Assembly: GCA_025531455.1 (NCBI GenBank)
Contig: JAMYHL010000014.1
Span: 124,001-188,000 of the forward strand
Length of the DNA: 64,000 nucleotides
DNA from: Apiotrichum sp. Y4204
Lineage: Eukaryota; Basidiomycota; Tremellomycetes; Trichosporonales; Trichosporonaceae
Direction of reading: 5' to 3'
In this document: positions 54,014 through 64,000 of the stretch, piece by piece
How the letters are laid out: every line of letters begins with the position of its first letter
Numbering within the stretch: the first letter of the stretch is position 1
Notes under the pieces: model-generated
Told to the model about the DNA's origin: nothing
Database searches by the model: none
Seen by the model: only the letters and a program-made list of their open reading frames with translations
Program-made: the position numbers and the translations under genes

Positions 54014-54299
54014 TAGACCTTCCCGTAATTGTACCTAGTGAGCTATTGGCGTTGCCGACGGGATAGAGCTCTGTCGGATGTATTTGATAGACTGGAACAT
54101 TGCTGAAGAGTGCCTGAGCCTGCTGTGAAGCTGAACCCCTCAACGAACAGAAGGACACAGTCGTCATGCCAATGTCATCTTTGGCCAATCGAAGGCCAGA
54201 GAAACATCTGTCGGAAAGGATATCGCTAAAGCGTATCTAGCGTATCTACACAAAGGGATCTGCCACGAGCTGAGATCTAGATGTCTGACATGCATGACT

Positions 54300-55589
54300 C
54301 TATCGACGTGACTTTTCATAGTACTGGAGGAACGCGCCCTTCTCCTCCCATCCCATGCCCACAACGCGGCGCACACGCCCCGTCTCCGCGAGGACGACCG
54401 CGCACGCGTCGCGCCACGCCGTGCGCGGGTTGCGAGCAGCAGCGAGGCCGCCGGGCTGCGACGCGAGGATCTCGGAGGGGAGGAAGCTGGGCGAGCTGGG
54501 CGCGCTGGACGGGTGGAGAGTGCGCACGGCTGCCGAGCGGGGAAGCGGCAGCGTAGCCGCAAAGCGGAGAACGTGCATCCCGGGGTTTGGGAGCGGGCAA
54601 GGCGCCGAGGGGAGGAGCGCGGTAGGTGCCGCGTGCCTTCCGTCAGCGCTGGACAACATTAATATATGCCTGTACTCACCTCATGTACTTGACCCAGACG
54701 ACGCCGTCGCGCCCGACCTCCTCGGCGAGCACGCCGTCGCCGAAGCGGAGGAGCGCACGGCCATTGGAGGTCGTGGCCTCCGGAAAGAGGAGGACGGGGC
54801 GGGGTGACGCGCGGCGTGCGTCTGCAAGCGTCGCGTACAGCGTTCCCTGGAACTTTTCGCCGGTGGGGACTGTTGGGGGGAGCGAGCCGGTGCGCGCCAG
54901 CAGGGAAAGGAGAGGGACCGGCGTGTAGCCTACGCAAACGCCCGTTGACGGAGGCGGTAGGACCGCGGCGGAGCCAGTGCCGCTTGCGCGCCCGAAGGAC
55001 GAGGCTGCGGATGGGGAGACCTCGAAAACGGGGAGGAGGAAAACCGGGTCATGTCTGCTGTTAGCCAACTGTCCCCACTTGAAAATATGGAAAGCGCTGG
55101 GCGCTCTCCGGGTAGAGATCGATTCGCAGACCTGCACCCGAACTCCATCGCCAGGCACTCCTGACATTGATACCCACCGGAACGCATAGAATAAGACATC
55201 GACCCATCCTCCCCAGTTCGCCAAGATCACATCTCCCTTCTTGACGCCGCGGACGGCCTGCGCGATGCGGCCGCGCTTGTCATTCACGATCTCCGAGGGA
55301 ATGTTGTAATACCCGAGGACCGCGAGGGCGAGGCGGGCGGTGATGGCGGTCGGAACCCATCCAAGGCTGAGAGGAGCGAGAATCGTGTTGAGCAGGACAT
55401 AAAGCAGCGCGAGGACCGCAAGGAGAAGCAAGCGCAAGAGGCCGAATATCGCCGCGAGGGGGAAGACCGCGAGCGAGACCGGCGAGCTCGGGGCTACTGC
55501 TGGGAGAAACGGCTGAATTCCCGTCGCGGGGTCCTGCTGTCAGCGAGGTTGTGGAGCCGACGTACCCTCCACTTCGAGAACTTTTCCAT
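54300..55589 (-). CDS. LOA1: Lysophosphatidic acid acyltransferase, Loa1/Vps66 family
   Basis: Four exons: 55589-55566, 55533-55178, 55054-54680 and 54636-54300; introns 32, 123 and 43 nt; 363 residues. The N-terminal MEKFSKWRDPATGIQPFLP is characteristic of the Loa1 group. Then comes a membrane hairpin (LLRLLLLAVLALLYVLLNTIL), followed by VILANWGGWVDVLFYAFRHDPVFLLPVFE and RPVLLFPEATTSNGRALLRF (acyltransferase block with FPE.T.SNG). In yeast Loa1 acylates lysophosphatidic acid with oleoyl-CoA on the ER and lipid droplets. The classic HxxxxD motif is not obvious (NWGGWVD), as in this subfamily. The 32-nt intron is the shortest in the window. Confidence 0.8.
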
Positions 55590-56306
55590 AGCGGACGCGT
55601 GGACGGATAGAGGGTAACAGTACCGCGGACTGTATTGTTGGACAGAGGATCATGTTGTCACTTCGAGGTTGTCAACTTGGGGTCGTTCCCTAGCTCGAGC
55701 CCCCCAGGATCATTTCATGCAGGGAAGGTGGCCGAGTCGGAATGAGCAAGGCACGCTCGCTGCTTGGTACATCTTCAGAAAAGGAGATTATCAGAGTACC
55801 AAGAGGACGGCGTTTACGTTGTGCCGCACGCTGGGGCAGTGCCTCGCATCGTCACCATGTGTGCGCCGACGGACGACCGTGTGGGTTGTGTGGGTCGTGT
55901 GGTGGGTCATGGGTGATGCAGGTGATCGCGGTGCCGACGCCGATGGATAGACTTTCCGGTGCGGAGATAACCGCGGAGGAGCCGGAGGAGGGGAAGATTA
56001 ATTATACTTCCGCAAACTTGGCTGTGGGCTGTGGGCTGTAGCCCTGTGGGCTCTGCCGTTGCCGACTCGATTCCAGTTCGGGTGTCGGATGAGAGCACGA
56101 GCGCACGAGCCTCACAGAGCACGGAAATGTATGGAAATGTACGAAATGTTTGAGGAAATAGTGGGAGTCATCGAGTAAGAAAGTAGGTGGGGAGTGGGAT
56201 GCCAATGCAAACGGCGTCGACCAAACAACATCAGTCATCGTCCTTTGTCCTCGTCTTCACCACCACTTCGGCCCCCCCTCTACAACTCACTCTTTAGTCA
56301 GTCACG
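55590..56306. other. Divergent upstream region of LOA1 and TRP1
   Basis: 717 bases. A tRNA A-box-like word occurs at 55729-55740 but no B-box follows (see rejected). 56020-56060 has a GGGCTGTAGCCCTGTGGGCT local repeat. No gene seen. Confidence 0.5.
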
Positions 56307-58722
56307 ATGGGGTACACGCTCGTCATCGACAACTACGACTCGTTCACCTGGAACGTGTACGCGGACCTAAGCGTGCTCGGCGGCAACCCGCTCGTCGTCC
56401 GTAATGACAAAATCACCCTCGCCGAGATTGAGCGCATGCACTCGGAGGGGGAGATTGACCGCGTCGTTATCTCGCCTGGCCCCGGTCACCCCAGGACGGA
56501 CTCGGGCATCTCGCGCGATGTTATCACTTGGGCTACCGGACGCATCCCCGTCCTCGGCGTGTGCATGGGTTTGGAGTGCATAGTTGATGTCCTTGGTGGT
56601 GATGTGAGTGAAGGAGTGGCAGGGGAGAACTTGGGCTGCGGACCTCAAGGCTTTCACACTGGCCTGCATGGCCTGTTCGGACTTTCTCACCTGCCAACGT
56701 GCCAGCCTCTTATCTTGCTCACACCAGATCGCGTACGCCGGTGAAATCAAGCACGGCAAGACGTCGCTCGTCAAGCACGACGCGAAGGGCATCTTCCACG
56801 AGCTTCCCCCCCTCCTCGCCTCGACGCGTTACCACTCCCTTGCGGCCAAGCTCCTCACCCTCCCCAAGTCGCTGCAGGTGACGTCTACGTCCCAGGAGAG
56901 CGGCGTGATCATGGGCGTCCGCCACCGCAAGTACACCGTCGAGGCGGTTCAGTACCACCCCGAGTCGTGCATGTCCGAGGGCGGCCACGGGCTCATGTCC
57001 AACTTTTTGAAGCTTAAGGGAGGCACCTGGGGCGGCGAGAACGCGTGGTGCGGTGTCACGCCCGAGGACGACGTCGCAAGCGGCGAGATGCCTGCTGCCG
57101 CCGCTGTCGCGAATGCGGCTGACACTCTTCCTTCCTCCAAGCCCTCGGTTCCGTCCATTCTTGACCGCATTGCCGCCCAGCGTCTTTCGGATGTCTCGGT
57201 GGCCAGCAAAAACCTCTCCACGACGCCGGAGAACCTCCAGATTGCCCTCTCGCTCCACACTGCCCCGCCCCTTATCTCATTTGTGGACCGCGTCAAGTCC
57301 ACCCCGCACACCGCCGTCATGGCCGAGATCAAGCGCGCATCCCCGTCCAAGGGCGATATCGCGCCGACAGCTTCAGCTCCCGCCCAGGCGCTGCGGTACG
57401 CGATCGCCGGTGCCTCCGTCATCTCGGTCCTCACTGAGCCTTCGTGGTTCAAGGGTACCCTGGGTGACATGCTCGCCGTGCGCCAGGCCCTTGACTCGCT
57501 CCCCAACCGCCCAGCTATCCTGCGCAAGGACTTTATCCTCGCCCCGTACCAGATCGACGAGGCGCGTCTTCACGGCGCGGACACTGTGCTGCTAATCGTC
57601 GCAATGCTTGAGCCCGCCAAACTCAAGGAGCTCTACGACTACTCTGTTTCGCTTGGTATGGAGCCCCTGGTTGAAGTCAACAACGCTACAGAGCTTGAGG
57701 TCGCGCTCGAGATTGGGTCAAAGGTGATCGGCGTCAACAACCGCAACCTCCACGACTTCAACGTTGACATGGACACGACGTCAAGGGTGAACACGGCGCT
57801 CAAGGGCAGGGACGTGATTCTCTGTGCATTGAGTGGTATCGCATCCTCCGCTGATGTGGCCAAGTACGTCTCAGAGGGTGTGCGCGCGGTGCTTGTGGGA
57901 GAAAGCCTCATGCGTGCGGCCGACGCTGGCGCCTTCCTCCGCGAGCTTATCGGCTTGGACAAGCCGGCTGCACCAGCACCAACCAAGCCGCTAGTCAAGA
58001 TCTGCGGTGTTCGTACTCCGGCCGACGCGCAGGTTGCAGTTGACGCCGGGGCGGACCTCGTCGGCATCATTCTCGTCCCGGGCACCCGCCGGGGAGTCGA
58101 CGCATTGACTGCACGATCGATTGCCGAGACGGTGCGCGCAGCAAGGAAGGACTCGACCCCGGTGCAGTCCTCCTCGCCGCTCTGGTTCGGTTCCCAGGCG
58201 GCACGCCTTCGCTCCCGCCGCCGACCCCTCACTGTCGGCGTCTTCCGCAATCAGCCCCTCGACGAGATTCTTGCATTGGTGGACACAACTGGCATCGATC
58301 TCGTCCAACTGCATGGTGACGAGCCGCAGGGCTGGGCGGCCCAGATCCCCGTGCCCGTGATCAAGGCGTTCCGCGTACTGCAAGACGGCACGGTACGGGG
58401 CGGCGAGGTTGACCGGCCAGGCGCGAACGCGTATGTGCTTCTTGACTCGCCGTCGACTACGGGCGGCGCGGGCGGCGGCGAGGGCGCGGCATTTGACTGG
58501 TCGAAGGCGCGCGACATCATCGCGCGCGGCGAGGTCGGGAGCGAGGGCCATCTTCCCCTCCCCGTTATCCTTGCAGGAGGGCTGCGCGCGGACAATGTCG
58601 CCGAGGCTATTGCTACCGCCGGTCCGCTCCTTGCGGTCGATGTTTCGAGCGGCGTCGAGGGCGAGGACGGGTTCAAGGACAAGGAGAAGGTTGTTGCGTT
58701 TGTCAAGGCTGTCAAGGGATAG
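56307..58722 (+). CDS. TRP1: Trifunctional tryptophan biosynthesis enzyme (GATase-IGPS-PRAI)
   Basis: Two exons, 56307-56603 and 56728-58722; 763 residues. The three enzymes are fused in the usual filamentous-fungal/basidiomycete order. Residues 1-~215 are the anthranilate synthase glutamine amidotransferase (VIDNYDSFTWN, ISPGPGHP, nucleophile Cys in GVCMGLECI, and YHPESCMSE carrying the His/Glu). Residues ~245-510 are indole-3-glycerol-phosphate synthase (AEIKRASPSKGDIAP, ILRKDFILAPYQI, IGVNNRNLHDFNVD, VLVGESLMRA). Residues ~515-763 are phosphoribosylanthranilate isomerase (VKICGVRTPADAQ, GVFRNQPLDEI, LVQLHGDE, ILAGGLRADNVAEAI). Cytosolic. The partner TrpE subunit is not in this window. Confidence 0.96.
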
Positions 58723-58880
58723 AGACTAGATGCTGCGGGAATAGGTACACATATTATGATATGAGGATGTGAGGCAGATGAAAGTGGAACAGCACAATAG
58801 CATTCTGCTCTCCATACGACGTGACAAGAACATTCATTGCGTGTTTACTTCTAAAAATCACACCCGTACCATTCTCCCAA

Positions 58881-60188
58881 CTACCAGCGACGTCCGTGGG
58901 GACCGCAGCCGCCCATCCCGCCGAACCCGCCCATGCCACCCATGCCTCCCATGCCGCCCATGCCGAACGGCCCCATACCCATACCGCCCATACCCATGCC
59001 GCCCATTCCGTACGGCCGCCCCATGCCCATCCTGCCCATGCCGCCCATGCCGAACGGCCCCATCATGCCCATACCACCCATACCTCCGAACGGGCCGCCC
59101 ATGACCATGAACGGCGGCGGGCCCATGGGAGAGGAGTACCGTCCTCCGCCAAAGGTGGTGTTGTGGGACGACTTGCCCTGCGACGTCAGAGGAGAATGGG
59201 CTGGGAGACAGGAGACGTACGCTGAGGAGTGCACCGAGGAGGAGGCCGCCAAGGCCGCCGGCACCGGCGCCAGCCATGCCCGCGCCGAGACCGCCGGACG
59301 AGGAGCCGAAGAGGCGGTCGGTGTTGCCCGAGCCGGCGGGCCTAGAGGGCCTCGAGGAAGAGTAGGAGGATCCCGGCGGACCGTAGTATTGGCCGTACTT
59401 GTCGTCCTCGCCTTCGCCGCTGCCCATTAGGAGCTCGGCGAGGCGCTCGTCGTTCTCCTCAATCGCGGATTTCTTTGGCGGCTTCGCCTGATGTTGTTGC
59501 TGAGGCTGTTGCTGCTGCTGCTGCTGTTGAGGCTGCTGCTGGTATTGCTGCTGCTGTTGTTGAGGCTGTTGCTGGTACTGCTGCTGCTGTTGAGGCTGCT
59601 GCTGGTATTGCTGCTGCTGGCCCTGCTGCATCTGACCTTGCTGGCCCTGCCCATACTGGGGCTCTCCCTGCTCAGTCTGCGGGCTAAACGCCTGCTGGAC
59701 GGTCTGGAAAGCCGACGTCTGCTCGGGGTGCGCCTCGCCGTCCTTCTGCAGCGGGTGTGTCCAGGTTACGGTTGGCGGGTTCGTCGACGGGTTGATGTCT
59801 GCTGTGAGCGGGAAGCACGCACCAGCAGAGCTACCACGACTTACAAAACCACGTCGCGTACTCGTCGCTCCACTGGCGGAGCCTGGGGTCAGCAATGCAC
59901 GGACGCACGGGTCGCAGGGCTCGGAGGATTGGAAGTGGGTCGGAGAATTCTGGCATTCCAAAGGAAAACAAGAGGTCTTGGGGCCTTTGCATCTTTGCCA
60001 GGCGAGTGGTGGTCCGTCTCCTTGCCATCTGCATCACAAGCCCCATCACAGTCACTCTCATGAAACAGGTGAGTGTCCGGTGGTCGTCGCTCCTCGCCGA
60101 TCCACTGACTTCGTCAAAACACGCACCAAGGCTCGGGGAGGTCATCGCTCTTCTGTGCGGGGTTGTTGAGCGCGCGTTCCGTCGACAT
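58881..60188 (-). CDS. WW-domain protein with polyQ and Gly-Met-rich tail
   Basis: Four exons: 60188-60127, 59882-59845, 59798-59221 and 59177-58881; introns 244, 46 and 43 nt; 324 residues. The WW domain (~17-48) is assembled from three exons: DLPEPWLRQWSDEYATWFYI, then NPSTNPPTVTWTHP. It resembles yeast Wwm1, a WW protein that binds the metacaspase Mca1. Next are ~65 residues rich in Gln (YQQQPQQQQ repeats), a charged helix (AIEENDERLAELLMGSGE), a Gly/Ala-rich hydrophobic stretch, and a tail of GMGGMGM repeats. WW domains bind Pro-rich ligands. The polyQ and GM tails suggest a low-complexity, self-associating protein. The 38-nt exon 2 carries the core of the WW fold. Confidence 0.82.
58930..59110 (-). 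repeat. Gly-Met coding repeat
   Basis: On the plus strand CCCATRCCGCCCAT words recur every 9-15 bases. They encode GMGGMGM and GPFGMGG repeats in the WW-protein tail. Confidence 0.9.
59490..59635 (-). repeat. CAG/CAA-type polyglutamine repeat
   Basis: Plus strand shows TGCTGCTGTTG runs and a 27-33-bp higher unit (GAGGCTGCTGCTGGTATTGCTGCTGCTG). It encodes QQQQQ-PQQQQ-YQQQ in the WW protein. Confidence 0.9.
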
Positions 60189-60911
60189 GGTGATGGATGA
60201 GTGGATGGAGTGGATGCAATGGTGCGTCGTCCTCATTCTTATTCACCCGGGATGCGCCTCTGCGGTTAAAGTCTCTCGCCACTTGCTCGTTTCCACAAAC
60301 TCCTCCCCGGCCCACTCGGTTGCACAGTTCTCGTTCCACCCACTATGACCACCTTTGCAACGACCCATTGCGGCCCATTGTGTTGTTGGCGCTCTTCTCG
60401 TGCACTTTTGGAAGTGGGTGGCTGCCTGATCTGCTGCTGCTCCTCTGTTCCTCTGATCCTCTGCCTTGGCATGATCGAGCCTCCACCGGGTGGTTACGTC
60501 ATGGCCCTTACCGAGCCCGTCACCTATCCACTCTCTACCGCCTGGGGATAGCTCGGTACACGGCCATATCCTGAATGAACGCCAGGCGGCGTTGATGGTG
60601 TTACTCTTCCACCCGGGATTCGTTGATGGGAGCAGCTAGTGTAGGGATGGATTGTGGGGGCTTTCGTCCCTTGTCCCGACGCGTCGAGAAGACGCGACTG
60701 GTCGGCCTATTCTGAGTTTCATGGCCAGAGTATCCCTTCATGGGCATGATCGCTGCCACTTCACCAGGGTTCCGAGGGAAATCGGCAGGCAAGAAAGATA
60801 AAATCGGCAGGCAAGAAAGATAGTGTGGTTGACATTGAGAGCGCAATGGCGCGCTCGTATTATACATTTCTAGTGAACTATGACAACAATGGGGATCTTC
60901 CATGACCGTCC
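60189..60911. other. Intergenic region
   Basis: 723 bases: promoter of the WW gene and the 3' end of the acidic gene. A 22-bp tandem doublet (ATCGGCAGGCAAGAAAGATAAA) lies at about 60781-60824. No gene seen. Confidence 0.5.
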
Positions 60912-62880
60912 TCATCTCAACCTTGCGCTTCGTCGCAAGCCCTCCGCATGCGGGGAACTCCTCCGGTTTCGGAGCGAGCGCTTTGGCCGCGGGTCGAGTG
61001 GCAGAGTCAGTTCTGTCGCGTCCGAGTCCAATTCATCGGGGGGATCGCCCTCTGTAGTAATCTCGATGTCGATATCATCACGCCTCACATCGCTGGTGTC
61101 GGGGCTCTCGTCGTCCTCGCCGCCGTTTTCATCCTCAATGTCCTCCTCTCGACTTCATCATCGTGCACGACGTCTTGAGACGGGATACCGTCCGTCCGCT
61201 CGTCGTCTTGGGCGTCCATTTCATCGTCCTCGAGCATACCCATCTCCTCGTCCAAGGCGTCTTCCTGAGCAGCCTCTTCCAACTGAGCTTGGCTCATCTC
61301 CACGTCCTCGTCGGAGGAGGCCCTTTCGTCCGCCAAGCTGTCACGTCGCAGAGTGGGCTCAGTTTCCTCCATCTCGTCTTTGGGAAGCATGGCCCGGATC
61401 ATGGGCATGTACCGTGGATCTTCCACATCGTACCACAGTTCCGAAGGCCGAATGCGCACGAGCGTGGCTACGAGGGCGAGCTTGAGAGCGTGCATGTTTT
61501 TCTCGCGATCTTCGACTGTCATGTCGTCGGGGTCATCATTCTGTGCCTTGGAGTCGAGGTCGAGGAGGGAGATGGCGTACTCAACCAATGGTGGGGCAAG
61601 GCCTATCCCCTCGAACTGTGTTGATGCCGGAGCCTTCTGAGGACGCCCGCCACGGCGGCGGCTGCCACCTGCACGGCGCGCAGCCTCGCGCTTCGTGCGC
61701 ACGCCACCTGCGTCCTCGATGGCGTGGGCAAGCAAATGTGTGATTGCCTCGGGGGCAATACTCTGATATCCATACGCCGGAAGGGGGGCACGTAGTGTAC
61801 CGATCAAGATAGCGACGCGTGGGTGGCGGAAGAGGGGAAGCAGAGTTGAGACAAGTTGGCGCGGGATGACGCTGGGACGATCGCCGCTGGCTGCTTGAAT
61901 AAGCAGACGTAGTAGCGAGGCCGCAATACGGTGTCGCACTGCTGCCTCGCTCGGCGGACAGTTGTATACTGCCTCCTGGAGGATACCCACCACGGGTTCC
62001 AATTGATCGTACTGCAGGTCTGGGGATGGCCGCCAGAACTGCCAGAGGAAGGCCACGGGGATGCCATCGTTTTCCCTGGCGTCTTTCTCCCACAATGCGA
62101 TCAGAAATGGCAGGAGGTCCCAGGCAGTAGGCTTGACTGCCCGGACGCGGGGGTCATCGTCATCGCCATCTTCGTCGCCATCCGCTTCGCTCCGTTCGTC
62201 GACGTCGAACTGGTCATCTGCATCTTCATCGTCCAACTCTAGATCTCCGCTGGAGCGCCGAGAGCGACGCTTGGAGTCGCGACGCGGAGGGCGGCGGTTC
62301 CTTCCTGGGGCCTTGTCCCCTTCAAAGGCGTCCTCTTCCCGCCATTCATCCCATTTCTCCATCTCCTCCGCCATTTCGTCCTTCGTACGCTTATAGAGGA
62401 GAGCCCACACGCCATCGGACTCGCAACTTTCCATGCGCACTCGGACACGGCGCGAGAAATGGCGACGAAGGTTGTCGGCATGGTTCGGCCAGTCAATCCA
62501 CTCCTGGCGTTCAACAGACGGTATCAACGGGGCTAGAGTCCCCGCCTTGTGGAGACTGAGGAGGCGGTAGAGCAGAGAGAGTGCCGAGGGTACGAACACG
62601 GTGTTCTGGTCGGCGGCGGCAGACGGCATGAGCACCAGATACAGGAGCAACTGGAAGTGGTTTCTGGAGTTAGACAGCTGAGATTTGTTCACGACTAACA
62701 CTCTGGGGATGTGGTTTTCCACGATGAGCGCGTCTATTGCCTGTAGTGCCCCGCTGACTTCCTGTCAGTATGTACGTCCTCGGATGACCCTCTATCACAC
62801 CCACCAGACTGCCGCAGCTGCGCCTGGATCAGCTCTGCCCAGTTCCCAGGCTGGTCAATAAGGGGTTCTTTTGAGTCCAT
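60912..62880 (-). CDS. Acidic helical protein of unknown function
   Basis: Exons 62880-62805, 62757-62700 and 62663 onward; introns 47 and 36 nt. The N-terminal ~65 residues (DQPGNWAELIQAQLRQSVSGALQAIDALIVENHIPRVNHFQLLLYLVLM) and the middle (ALLYKRTKDEMAEEMEKWDEW, WDLLPFLIALWEKDAREN, AVRHRIAASLLRLLIQAA) are helical, HEAT-like in style. They are broken by an acidic/basic linker (~150-210) and end in a D/E-rich part. The 3' end is uncertain. The continuous frame stops at 61085 after a basic tail (RRTLRMKTAARTTRAPTPAM). Splicing a 41-nt GTATCC...TCGAG intron near 61150-61190 instead continues an acidic frame (EEDIEDENGGEDDESPD...) to a stop at 60912, which I prefer by composition. About 550-620 residues. 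I do not recognise the family. Confidence 0.6.
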
Positions 62881-63236
62881 CGCGGCATTGGTGAGAGTGA
62901 AACGATGGCGTAGAAGGGAGAATGCGAGTGATGCACGAGATGAATCCAGATAATACGACGAACACGTTTCAGAACGATCTGGACAATCTACAATCTGGAC
63001 GCGTCGCGCACAAACAACCTCCACCGCAGCTCAACAGGGTCCATCGGCTGCCACAATCCGGTAATACCGGTCATACTGATAGCCACGTGGAAACGCCACG
63101 CGTCATCCGCGCTGATCGCCGCTGTCATTCATGTCGTCGTCGACAACCTCCATCGAGGCATCCACAACAGCAAACGACACACAACGTCAACTGCTGCAAC
63201 AACACTCTTCTCTCCACCATCACCCCCATCACCATC
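62881..63236. promoter_or_regulatory. Shared divergent promoter of the acidic-protein gene and CLC1
   Basis: 356 bases between divergent start codons. The CLC1-proximal half is A/C-rich (CATCACCCCCATCACCATC before the ATG). No defined operator seen. Confidence 0.5.
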
Positions 63237-64000
63237 ATGTCCGACGACCCCACCGCCGACTTCCTCGCCCGCGAAAAGGCCATTCTTGGTGGGTAGCTGA
63301 TTACACATTTGACTGAGCTGACCACAGGCGACGACGCTGACCTGTTCGCGTCCGGCAATGTGCCCTCCGCACCGTCCGGCATGGACTCGTTCCCCGACCT
63401 GAGTGAGTCCGACCGGACCATTCCTGCTGTATCTTCACTCACATTAGCCGCCACAACGTCCCGTGGATCTCAGGCGGAACGCACTCCGTCGCCGGCCAAG
63501 CCGTCGGGTATGGACGCCTTCCCTGCGCTCGACGACGACCTTCTCGGTGGCGGCGGTGGTAGCTCAGACGTCCGCGTCACTGGGCACAGCGGCCTCGGAG
63601 AGGACCCGGAGCTTGAGAAGTTTGAGTCGGCGTTCCCTGACATCTCGAGCGATGTCCCAACCACGGTGAGTATCTGCGCCGTGCGCACGGGATTGAACGG
63701 CCATCACTGCACGACTGGGGACAAGACCTCTGTACTAACTTCAGGCCACCAAGGACCTTGAGCCCCAGCCGTACGGCACCTCTCCGTACCCGCCGACAGC
63801 TGCGCCCCAGGCGCGCCCGGCATCCTCGATCCTCCCCACGCCGCAGTTTACCAACACGCTGCCCGAGACCGAGGACGACACGGAACCGATCATCGAGTGG
63901 CGGGAGCGCCAGGCCAAGGAGATCGAGGAGCGCAACGCGGCTGCCAAGGCAAAGCGCGAGGAGATGGCCAACAAGGCTGAGAAGGCCATTGACCAGTTCT
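63237..64000 (+). CDS. CLC1: Clathrin light chain (5' part, runs off the window)
   Basis: Exons 63237-63288, 63328-63665 and 63745 to the window end; introns 39 and 79 nt. The N-terminus is MSDDPTADFLAREKAILG, then acidic/Ser-rich with two SGMD(S/A)FP motifs and GLGEDPELEKFESAFPDI. The third exon begins the heavy-chain-binding helix: EPIIEWRERQAKEIEERNAAAKAKREE. This matches clathrin light chains, which coat vesicles at the Golgi and plasma membrane and regulate lattice assembly. The FP-type acidic N-terminus and the IxEWRERQ block are the diagnostic parts. The C-terminus lies outside. Confidence 0.92.

Noticed and set aside
55729..55740. tRNA A-box-like word TGGCCGAGTCGG after GGGAAGG
   Set aside because: No GGTTCRANTCC B-box or matching acceptor stem follows within 100 bases, so it is not a tRNA gene.

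Overview
The window is nuclear DNA from a filamentous or yeast-like fungus, most likely a basidiomycete of the Tremellomycetes (a Trichosporonales-type genome is my best guess). The reasons are many very short introns (32-60 nt) with GT...CTRAC/CTAAC...AG signals, GC-rich coding sequence, genes on both strands without operons, and a standard fungal gene set: Slt2/Mpk1 MAP kinase, trifunctional TRP1, RNA polymerase III subunit RPC2, SPT20, VPS4, PAM16 and clathrin light chain. I built 25 gene models (two cut by the window edges), joining exons by hand. For every spliced model the exon lengths sum to an intact reading frame.

Layout. 1-9.4 kb is gene-poor. It holds the 3' end of an unidentified gene, a small basic protein gene, a degenerate ~80-bp minisatellite (3.48-4.14 kb), a protein kinase on the minus strand (4.6-6.4 kb) and a 49-base poly(A) tract. 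9.5-13.6 kb holds the most unusual gene: a predicted 15-exon, ~1065-residue protein with a C-terminal kinase domain. Its N-terminal half is built from small phase-0 exons, including an exon+intron unit of exactly 109 bp present three times in a row, and from VRRKPVP-type protein repeats. 13.6-16 kb is repeat-rich non-coding DNA.

16-31.3 kb is dense. It holds a divergent MFS transporter and acetamidase-like amidase (possibly a nitrogen-acquisition pair, with GATA-type motifs between them), an EIF1AD-like protein divergent from a DNA polymerase lambda/Pol4-like enzyme, an alpha/beta hydrolase, PAM16 and an alginate-lyase-fold protein. 32-39.6 kb holds a small hypothetical gene, DLT1, SPT20 divergent from VPS4, and a newly assembled RRM/RGG protein. 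40-49.8 kb holds a GH9-family glycoside hydrolase with a KPEES-repeat tail and a changed catalytic motif, a GST and RPC2. 52-64 kb holds MPK1, a LOA1/VPS66-type acyltransferase, TRP1, a WW-domain protein with polyQ and Gly-Met tails, an acidic protein of unknown function, and the start of clathrin light chain.

Most genes are independent housekeeping loci. Functional links are limited to divergent pairs sharing a promoter (EIF1AD/POL4, SPT20/VPS4, acidic protein/CLC1) and the possible MFS-amidase pair. I found no convincing tRNA, rRNA, CRISPR or complete transposon.
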